From Planoprotostelium fungivorum (taxonomy: Eukaryota > Evosea > Variosea > Cavosteliida > Cavosteliaceae): a stretch of 64,000 nucleotides of DNA. Where the stretch lies: NCBI GenBank assembly GCA_003024175.1, contig MDYQ01000025.1, positions 124,001-188,000 on the forward strand, written 5' to 3'. Under the pieces are notes generated by a model that did not search any database, had not been told where the DNA came from, and saw only the letters and a list, made by a program, of their open reading frames with translations. This document shows, piece after piece, positions 55,429 through 64,000 of this stretch. Numbering within the stretch: position 1 is the first letter of the stretch; every line of letters starts with the position of its first letter. Position numbers and translations under genes: made by a program.

Positions 55429-58400
55429 ATGAGGCCGCAACACCTGTTGGGGCTGATCTTTGTGTCTTTTGTACTGGCAGATGACGCTGCCACTCTCGCT
55501 TCCGTCCGGAGCAGAGTTTTACTACAGGCGCAGACGTCCATCGCGAACGCTGCCTCATTCGTCAACACCATCAACGTGACTGGTATATGGAAGGACATTG
55601 ACTACACAACCGGATGCACCGCCGATCGAGTGACTTGGCCAGCCGGAGTTCATTGGGATCGAATCGGTCAGTGATGCAAGTCGCTTAGGTTCTAAATATA
55701 GCAGGAGTGATGGCGTCCGCATGGTACAGTACCGGGAATACGACTTATCTCACAGCCACCAAGTGAGTCACCCTGTCCATCCATTTTCTCATCACGGCAG
55801 ATCGGCGATGAAATTCTGGTTCGACAGAGACTACACTGCTTCCGATTGCACTTGGAAAGGAGGCAAAGGGTGAGTGGAAATATCTCCTGCGATGATCTCC
55901 ATCTCAACCCATGCAGGAATTGTCCGTGTGGAACACCAGGATTTTGGAACATCAATTGGTGGTTCCAAGTATTGAGTCTGTCCAATCGAGTAGGTGCCCC
56001 GTGTACCTTGCTGGGAGACATGGGGGCTGCCGACAGCTATTACACCTCCCACTGCGTCACCATGATCAGTCGCGGTACCGCATACGTGTACGACCCCACA
56101 GCCACAGGTGACCCTCTCCTCAAACAAACTTGAAAGCTCACGAACTCCTTCAGGTGCAAATCTTGGAGGTGCTGTTCAGGCTTGCCTCTACCAAGGAACT
56201 CTCACGTCCAATCTGACGCTGATCCGAAGCTGTCTGACCACCTTCAATGGTGGAGTGGACTACACCTCTTACGTGGACGGTATACAAAGAGACGGTACGT
56301 TCTTCCAGCACGGTCCGCAACCTTACGCTGGTGGCTATGGATCTGACTTCCTCTCCTCCCTGGGAAAGATATGGACCACCACCATAGGCATCGCCGATCT
56401 ACAACCGACCGCAGCGGAGAAAGATGCGATGTCCACTTTCCTGCAGGCCATACCTTGGATGAGTTATTATCGCGACTCAATGAATTACTTCTGCTGGGAT
56501 ATCACGCAAGTCGGGAGAGGTATCACAAGAGGAGTGGAGAAGGGGAAGATGTTCTTGGACCTCCCCACTCTAGCGTGAGGAGATCACATGAACATCGTCA
56601 GCATCATGATGTTCACCCCTTGTAGATCGGTTACGGCAGATTGGTCGAATGGAGCGCAGATCAATTCATCCCTTCAGATCATCACGTCAAAGAGTAACAT
56701 GGCCGGTGTCAACCCCACACAATTGATCGGCAATCGTGCCTTCTGGTATTCTGATTATATGGTGCACAGGGGTGCTAGCTACGTACTCGCTCTCAAGGTG
56801 AGATTTCACTTGAGTCAAGGCATCGATACGTGGGGATATGACGCATTATAGATGATATCCAACCGTACGTTGACTGGAGAATGTACCAATAACGAGGGCA
56901 CAAAGTCCCTTCATTTCAGCGACGGTGTTCTCTACAACTATGTAGAGGGAGACGAGTACTCGAATGGGCCCGGCCTCTGGGATTGGTACACTCTGCCTGG
57001 TGATCCTTCAGCTTTGAACTTACGTACTCATTCCCTCAGGTGTAACAGTCGATCCAGCATCGCACAGCTTGAATTGTACTAGCACTAAATACCCTGGAAG
57101 AACAGGTTTCGTGGGATCAGCCTCAGATGGCACCCAAGCTGTTTCCACCATGGATTACATCAGCCCCATCAACTCTCAGCTCACCTACAAGAAGTCTTGG
57201 TTCTTCTTTGAAGATGTTTACGTTGTCATCACGACGGACATCGTACAGAGCCAAGGATCCCCCGTGATCACGAGCTTAGACAACAGAGCTCTCACTGGTG
57301 TCGTCAGATCTGACATCGGTACAATGACCAGTACCAACCAGATCTACAAGGTAGATGGATCAATCATCTTGATGAAGCACTCGATCTGACGATTCGGCAG
57401 AACCCACAGTGGATGCACCAGGGTAAGATGGGGTACATCTTCCCCTCCGCTTTCCCTCTGACGCTCAACGTATCGACTGCCGTGGTCAGCGGAAATTTCC
57501 TCAACAGCGGGGTGTACAACATCTCCGCATCTCAGGCCATGTTCAAACCTTTGGCCTCTGTAGCCACAGGCAGTTCGCTCGTGTACATCGCTGTACCTGG
57601 AGTGGATTTCACCAGCTTCAATTCGAGCAGAGGAACCACAGCAACAGCTGTACAGATCATCAGAGCCGATAAGACTGTACATGCCGTGCATCACACAGGA
57701 AATTATGTGATCTCAGCCGCTTTCCGTGGGGGAGCCACCCTGACAACGTCCATCTACAATGTTACCACAGGAGCTCCTTGTACTGTGGTGATTGACTACG
57801 GAAGTCCTCAAGTAACAAGCTTGACGGTATCGGATCCAACTCAGAGTCTATCCAGCATCGATCTCACTCTTACGGGTAATGGAGTACAGTGCCAGAATTA
57901 CGATGCAACAATCTCTTGTACAAACTCGACGAAAATTTCTGTCAAATTGAACATCAAGTTGCCAAGCAACTTCTACGCCGGGCAGTCAAAAACTGTCCTG
58001 CTGAGAAGCCTGAGCATCACCAGCAGCTCGACAAGTAGTACCACCAGTTCCACTAGCTCCACCACCAGCAGCACCACAAGCAGCACCACCAGTTCTACCA
58101 GCTCTACCAGTAGCACCAGTAGTACCACTAGTAGCTCGACCAGCTCCACTATTCCAACTAGTTCATCAAGCTCGACTAGCTCCACTATTCCAACTAGTTC
58201 ATCAAGCTCGACTAGCTCCACTATTCCAACTAGCTCAACCAGTCCGACCAGTTCTACCAGCTCAACCAGTTCGACCAGCTCGACTAGCTCCACTATTCCA
58301 ATCAGCTCATCCAGTTCTACCAGCTCAACTATCTCAACCAGCTCGACCAGCTCCACTATTCCAACTAGTTCATCCAGCTCAACTAGTTCGACCAGCTCCA

Positions 58401-59188
58401 CTATTCCAACCAGTTCTACAAGCTCGACCAGCTCAACCAGTTCTACAAGCTCCACTATTCCAACTAGTTCGACCAGCTCCACTATTCCAATCAGCTCGAG
58501 CACAACCAGAACTACTAGTTCCACTATTCCCAGCACTACCAGTTCTATTAGCCCCACCAGCTCCACTAGTTCCACCAGTTCAACAGTTCCAACTCGTTCA
58601 ACCAGCTCCACCAGCTCCTCTATACCAGTCAGTTCCACTAGCTCTACCAGCTCCACTGGATCGACTACCAGCTCTACCACCCGCTCGACTAGCTCCACTA
58701 TTCCAACCAGCTCGACCAGCACCATCAGCTCGACCAGCACCGCTATTCCAACCAGCTCCACTAGTAATACCAGCTCCACAAAGTCTACTATTTCGACCAC
58801 AATTAGTACTAGCTCTACCATTTCTACTACAAGCTCAACCAGCTTCAGCTCTTCTCGCTCGACAAGTTCCCCTGGCACCAGCTCTATCAGCTCTACAAGC
58901 TCCACTGTTTCCTCAAGCTCCAGCAGTCCCATTGGCTCTACCAGCACCTCCAGCAGTAGCACCACCCCTAGCTCCGTAGACGTCACATCCAGCAGTACTT
59001 CTGCCTCCGTCAGTGAATCGATCGATACTACAAACACCAGATCTTCCAGCGGTACGCAGATCAACACCAGTACATCTCCTGGAGTTGATTCTATTAATAT
59101 TGGAGGTGTGAGCAACGATGCCACAAGCTGCAAGCCAGCAGTATTTGTGCTATCACTCTCTCTTGCTCTGATATCTCTGCTGTTCTAA
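55429..59188 (+). CDS. Secreted family 8 polysaccharide lyase with Ser/Thr-rich stalk and GPI-type tail
   Basis: The protein opens with a signal peptide (MRPQHLLGLIFVSFVLADDA). The alpha/alpha-toroid domain of PL8 lyases (hyaluronate, chondroitin AC, xanthan type) follows: an aromatic patch FWNINWWFQVLSLSNRVGAP, and DGTFFQHGPQPYAGGYG, where His and the Tyr nine residues later match the catalytic pair of bacterial PL8. The beta-sandwich part has YSDYMVHRGASYVLALKMIS, FSDGVLYNYVEGDEYSNG and WDWYTLPG, all family-like. From about 58010 to 59050 comes a stalk of about 340 residues made almost only of Ser and Thr with IPTSS motifs, then a polar stretch and a hydrophobic end (AVFVLSLSLALISLLF) that looks like a GPI-anchor signal. 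About nine short introns in the first 2 kb; the stalk is one exon. PL8 enzymes cleave uronic-acid polysaccharides by beta-elimination; the substrate is not known here. Confidence 0.85.
58017..59050 (+). repeat. Ser/Thr-rich coding repeat array
   Basis: Units built on agctcgaccagctccactat-type sequence encode SSTSSTIPTSS-like repeats (about 1 kb). The reverse strand is also open for 386 codons as a by-product of the repeat. Probably an O-glycosylated stalk. Confidence 0.9.
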
Positions 59189-59555
59189 TAAAGTCCGAGA
59201 CTACGTATCGCTTCATGAAACATTTCTGAATCGCGGGAAGTGGATATTACTTCCAATAATACTCTTTTAATAGAGTCGGTCAGTGCTCCTTGCCACGAGT
59301 CTCGGCAGTAAAGGGCTCGAGTATAGGAGTCCTTCTAAATAAGGACTCTCTGTCTCTGACTGAGGTGGTACCGGATAATTGGATGAGGACACTCCGGTGT
59401 CTACTTGGTCTCTTGTTCTCCTTTTGCGTTTTGCGAACGCTGGGCCGACAGATTGAATTGTAGACGAACAACCTTCTCTGTTGCCTGGAAGAACATCGCG
59501 GGTGGAGAGCTGAACGGTGACAAGAAGAGGAGGAGCTCCTCTGTATATAATACAT
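59189..59555. other. Intergenic stretch
   Basis: 367 bp between the lyase stop and the MORN gene. No gene recognised. A tatataatacat run lies immediately before the next ATG and could be a core promoter or 5' untranslated element. Confidence 0.45.
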
Positions 59556-62500
59556 ATGGACCAACAGAAACAGGAGCAGTTCATCAGTCTGTCTCTTCCC
59601 CGGGCGCGGGCACCATCGTTCGCAGGTCAGCTCTTCTGATTCTATGTATCATGTTTATCATGTGATTGTTCTGCTGCTGTTGTGATGTCTCTTGATAGAA
59701 TATGATCATGTTGACCCTATCACAGATGTAGAAGTGAAGATGCTTCTATCCAATCTGAATACGGTTTCCTATTCCGGTATGTCAAGTGATTCCGAGGCCG
59801 AGTCGTCCGAGTTAGAACTAGAGTTTGATCAGATTAGAGGGCAGATCAGGAGAGTCAAGAAGACCGGACCGTTCAGCCGAGGTACAGCCATCCGTTCGTA
59901 ATTCCTTCTCTCTTTTATCATTTCCATCTTGCGTCGTGATAATTGAATATCATCAGCGGGCAAAAAGGCAGACACCAGCAAGTCTGATATCAGAGTGGCC
60001 AGAAAAGTTCCATCAACCGATGCCCACAACACCCAATGGTGGGATAAGATGAAGGAGTCCATGCACGTCGAACAGCAGCAATTACTCGAACACGAGGTGA
60101 ACCAATCTTTCTTCATCATTTCTGAATCGATCAGCTACAAGAAAAGAAGAAACAAGATCGTCCTGTGCGCTCACAGGTGAGCTCCCTTCATCTCCTCTTA
60201 CGCTGTGATCTGATGATGTCCAGTCCACTAATCAGGCGAGACCCAGACCCAGACCTGCATCATGGTTGGAAGCCCGTGAGACGATCGCCATGCATCTGGA
60301 GGAAGAGTCGAAGAAGGCACAGCAGGAAGAAGATGACCAGATGTCGAGAGCTGTCTCACCCACCTCTTCCCTGTCCTCTGTGTCCTCCGTCAGCACCGGC
60401 AACAACTGCAATCCTCTCAGCATGTCCCTTCCTTCTGTCCCCACCATCACCTCACCCACACTCTTGAGAAACTATCCTTCACGTGAGTCGATTCGAATGC
60501 ATCTAAAAGTCTAATTCAAACCATTTAAATGACATTTCATCCTGACTCAAACAGTTCGAAACGAAAAAGGAAACAAGGCGCAGGTGATCGACACCGAAGA
60601 AGACGGAGATTTCGACGAAGAATCGAACACGTCTTCCAATTGGTGGGACGATTTAAAGAGAGACCTCGAAGTGTCCACAGGTGATCCACTCTCCTCCTTC
60701 TATTCCTCACCATCAACAGATGCAGGAGAGAGCCACAGCCACGTCAACGACACGAAGAACAACGAGAACAACGCGTGAGTGAAAGAGAATACAAGGTCGT
60801 GATTCATTTCAGGTTCGTTCCAAATACACCTGCACCCCTCTCTCCATCCATCGCATCGATTCCCTCGCGGATCCTGCAAAACAACCAGAGCGTGACGACT
60901 CACTCTTCCGCTCAGAGCACAAGCAACACCCACACCGAGAGCCAGCAGGTGTCCGAGATGGAGGACGAAGAAGAAGAAGAGAAGGAAGATTCTTCCTCTT
61001 GGTGGGATGACATGAAGAAATCATTGGAGACAACGGTGAGGCATTCGACATCGAGGAAGAGAAAGAAGATGAGACGATGTAGGAGAAGGCACCCAGCCCC
61101 GCGGACGATTCGAACAGGAGTCGTGGTGACAGCGCATCGCAGAAGACAGACGTGTCCATCAGCTCTCTACAACGTGATCTGCAGTCTTCTGCTCCACAGC
61201 CCACCGGCTCTCCCCTCGATCAGCCCCACCTCAAAATTCGCCACGAGCGAAAACTCTCCGCATCAGACACTCGGATCCAGCTGCCCGAAGTGTGGGGGAT
61301 GAACCGAGTGAGGAACAGGAGCAACAACAACGACAGCCTCAGGACCAACTCGAGCGTGGACAGCTTGAAGACCCAGTTCAACCGGAGCAGCGTGACGCCT
61401 TCTTCTTCGGACAACGAGTATCCCAACAATTCTCCAAAGGTGACACTCTTACCCGGCACCATGCACGATATCCCGCCCGTCGTCAAGAGAGGTAAAGACA
61501 TATCATCTTCTCGATCGTTTCTGATGAGCGGTAGGAGTGCTGAAATTCGACAACGGTGTCTATCGTGGAGACTTCACGGTCACACCCGATCAGTACTCCC
61601 TCGCCCACGGTACCGGAACGTTTGTGGCGAGCAACGGAGAGACGTACGTTGGACAGTGGAAGATGGGAAAGAGGGATGGAAAGGGAATCAAGGTGTGGGA
61701 CGACGGCAGAGAATACACGGGTGACTGGTCGAACAACCGCAGAACTGGCTACGTGAGTGTCTCTACTGTTGATTGAGCTGAAAGGGAACAGGGGATACTG
61801 ACGTGGAAGAACGGAGATGTATATATGGGAGAGATGAATTATGGGTTTCAGCAGGGGTGGGGAATGTTCAAGACGGCGGACGATCGATACGGTGAGTGAG
61901 AGGAGGAGAGGAGAGAGTGACGGGAGACAGTTGGAGAGTGGAACGTGAGCGAGAGACACGGCTATGGTACGATGCACTTTAAGAACGGAGGTGAGAAGGA
62001 GGAGAGAGTGTTTTGATGACCCTGGTAGATATCTATAGTGGTGATTGGAAGCATAACAAGAAGGACGGACGTGGAATCTATCGATTCAAAGACGGAAAGA
62101 CAGTGGAGGGTGAATGGGTGGCCAACGTTTTTGCGGTACGTCTCTCTCGGCACGAGAATCGACTCATTCTACGCAGACGAAGGTTGCGAAGAAAGTGGAC
62201 GTGGACAGCGAAGGAGAAACACCCACACCGAAGATGCACCGCTCCAACTCGAGAAAAGGAAAGGCCAGCCGAGCTAGAGCCAAATCGACGAGTGTTGTGC
62301 CCATGCCAAGCTCTTCACCCACGGTCACGCCAGTGTCGCCAGTGCATCCCACCAGCTCCGCTGTGAAGAAGGATAAGGCGACAAGGAGGAAGACAAGAGA
62401 GAAGGACGAAGATGATTCTGGGGTGAGGGAGAGGAGAGGAGAGGGATTGATGATGTGCAGTTGTTCGAGGAGAATCCACAGACGGACGTACCGAGCAGCC

Positions 62501-62562
62501 CATCTGGAGGAAGGGATGATAAGAAGAAGAAGAAGATGTGGACATTCAAGAGCTCTGCAAAT
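59556..62562 (+). CDS. MORN-repeat protein with three WWD motifs
   Basis: Starts MDQQKQEQFISLSLPRARAP, joined across an intron (59625-59699) to a Ser/Glu-rich N-terminal half. Three short related motifs recur in otherwise disordered sequence: QWWDKMKESM (60034), NWWDDLKRDLE (60638) and SWWDDMKKSLE (60997), each followed or preceded by acidic stretches. A Ser/Asn-rich region leads to at least five MORN repeats from about 61540 to 62130 (NGVYRGDFTV, NGETYVGQWKMGKRDGKG, DGREYTGDWSNNRRTGYG, NGDVYMGEMNYGFQQGWG, NGDIYSGDWKHNKKDGRG). MORN repeats bind membranes or act as dimer scaffolds. A basic Ser/Lys-rich tail ends KKKKKMWTFKSSAN at 62562. About ten introns. The family of the whole protein is unknown to me. 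Confidence 0.75.
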
Positions 62563-62639
62563 TAATCCTTTGACGAGAACGTAGCCTTTTTTTTGTGAGA
62601 ATAAACTTTAGGATAGCAGTGATGCAAGCATCGTCTCAT

Positions 62640-64000
62640 TCAATCTCCCTTTTTATTCTTTGTGGGAGATAAAACGTCTGTGGGAAGCAGAGGAGGCAGA
62701 AACGCTGGATCAAGAGGGGGCACCGCATCTAGATTGATTGAAATCGTATCCCACGTCAGCAACTCTTCTCTACTCTTCCCGGGCTCTTGCTGTTGCAACA
62801 TCTCAAACAGAGCCTAACCCAGAGTTAACCTTTTACGTCTCACAATCCTCACGTCTTCTCGTAACGGCCACACCAACTTCTCTGCATAATCGTATAGAGA
62901 TTGTGCCAACACTTCGTACGACTCACGATCAAAGATGGCCCTTTGCAGCTGTCGAGGACAATCGCATTCAGCAATCAAGCGTGCCACCCATTCTGCCTCG
63001 AGTGAGAACCTTTCCCTTCATTCTTCGTCTCACTCTTGAAGGTGGGATACTTGTTGGGGCGAGTGAACGAATAGCGTGTGGCTTCAGAGTATTCGACGTA
63101 TTCATCTCGGTCGTAGTCCCTCGTGATAGCCTCTCTCTTCGTTCTCCTCTCGAGAGAATATTTCGAGATCTTGACCTGATCGGTCATCTCTGATGATATG
63201 TCGTCGTAATTCAAGTCGGAATCGTCTTCATCATCGTCTTCAACGTCCGATCCCATGTCTTCAGCCTTTCTGTTCGTCTGCCATACTGATGATGTCAATG
63301 GCTGGCTGACGATATGACTCACCGCTGTATTGAATCTGTTGTTTGATCTCTAGAAATCCCAACACCTGACGGATCGTCATCATCATCATCTCTCCGTCCT
63401 CTCACCTGTCTCACTCTCTCTTCGTCTAATATTCCCTCTAATGAAGCTCTTACGGTTTCGATGTTGATCTTCGGTATCGTTGACCTCCCTCCCTTCACTT
63501 TGATTTTATCTCTCTGTGCTTCATCGTTTGCGTTTTGCATCTTGCCGATGATGGAAGATGAGAGGTAGGAGGGGATAAGTGGTGTCCCCGGTAATGGTGG
63601 TGCTGTCTTTGTGATGCATTTCTTTTTGTCGAGGCGAAGGCGCTTCACACGCTTTAGAGGGTGGAGGTCCGGTGTTGGATCATAGATTGCCTTTCTCTTC
63701 GTGCTGTGGATGACTCGGATGGGTTTCATGGTTGGTGGTTGTGAGATGATGGCTGTTGGTAGAATGGGCAATTTCGGTACTGATGTCTGTGAGGTTGAGG
63801 TAATTGTAATGGCGTAAGATGGCTGAGTGCTGTTGTTCGTTTGATTGAGAGATGTGTCTATTTTGATGGTCGGTGTCGGTGTCGGTGTGATTGGGGGTGG
63901 TACCTAGTGTTTTCAGTTGCAATGAACATGTGCATAACTGGATCACCTTTTCAGATGGTTTGATACCATGCAGCTTGACAAAATCAATGATCAGACCTAC
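62640..64000 (-). CDS. Partial unrecognised protein, probably nuclear
   Basis: A reverse gene whose 5' end lies beyond the window. The first visible exon reads GLIIDFVKLHGIKPSEK, then a Pro/Thr/Ser-rich stretch (VPPPITPTPTPTIKID), a basic patch (HPLKRVKRLRLDKKKC) like a nuclear localisation signal, helical IPKINIETVRASLEGILDEE, a very acidic run (GSDVEDDDEDDSDLNYDD), the segment YSFTRPNKYPTFKKWVARLI then AECDCPRQLQRAIFD, and an end VLSPTKNKKGD with TGA at 62640-62642. Introns near 63350-63405, 63005-63045, 62885-62930 and 62805-62843 are needed to keep the frame. The mixed acidic/basic make-up suggests a chromatin or transcription factor; I cannot name the family. Confidence 0.5.

Noticed and set aside
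57973-59133. 386-codon reverse open frame rich in Val, Leu and Glu
   Set aside because: It is the antisense of the Ser/Thr-rich repeat; agc/tcc repeats give an open frame on the other strand automatically.
59405-59665. Forward frame with AGGEL and NTYGPTE strings, like core motifs of adenylate-forming enzymes
   Set aside because: Only these two short strings fit; the rest has no adenylation-domain pattern. The same bases hold the 5' end of the MORN gene, whose first exon splices cleanly in another frame. Chance is the better reading.

Overview
The window is nuclear DNA of a compact, gene-dense protist, most likely a flagellate-bearing amoebozoan of the protosteloid kind. Nearly every gene is cut by many tiny introns (about 35-55 nt, donors usually GTGAGT or GTGAG, acceptors CAG or TAG). 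The gene content is amoebozoan in flavour: a formin, conventional kinesin, an ankyrin-RhoGEF, CYRI, a TKL kinase with ankyrin repeats, a single fimbrin-type CH-domain protein and C2/PH membrane proteins. Dictyostelids have no cilia, but this window carries IFT56, FOR20/CEP20 and an AK8-like protein, so the lineage probably keeps a flagellum. Taxonomy is inferred; I could not run a search.

Layout. 1-8.4 kb: the end of an unknown gene, pyruvate dehydrogenase E1 beta, an AK8-like protein with a decayed P-loop, and a head-to-head pair of C2 plus transmembrane (MCTP-like) genes, the second of which appears fused to PH and ankyrin domains. 8.4-13.3 kb: a gene-poor, AT-richer island with direct and inverted repeats and short remnants of unknown, possibly mobile, elements. 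13.3-16.4 kb: a mitochondrial PPR-like protein. 16.6-26.2 kb: formin, kinesin-1 and a CMGC-like pseudokinase. 26.4-35.5 kb: PTPA, PRPP synthetase, DPM2, peroxisomal acyl-CoA oxidase, FOR20 and IFT56.

35.9-50.3 kb: an EF-hand/CH/PH protein with repetitive linkers, an ankyrin-DH-PH RhoGEF, the Rac1 antagonist CYRI, complex I subunit NDUFB9, and an active TKL kinase. 50.4-54.8 kb: a protein with three homeodomains (its 3' half is duplicated in the assembly next to N bases), RNase P subunit RPP40 and a RAD6-type E2. 55.4-64 kb: a secreted, probably GPI-anchored family 8 polysaccharide lyase with a long Ser/Thr-rich stalk, a MORN-repeat protein carrying three WWD motifs, and a partial basic/acidic nuclear-looking protein.

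Themes. Cytoskeleton and Rac/Rho control (formin, RhoGEF, CYRI, CH-PH protein, kinesin), cilium (IFT56, FOR20, AK8-like), and mitochondrial housekeeping (PDHB, NDUFB9, PPR-like). Most genes lie in divergent pairs separated by 65-150 bp, so shared two-way promoters are likely. Exon joins were worked out by eye from splice motifs and reading frame; gene outer limits are firmer than internal exon edges.
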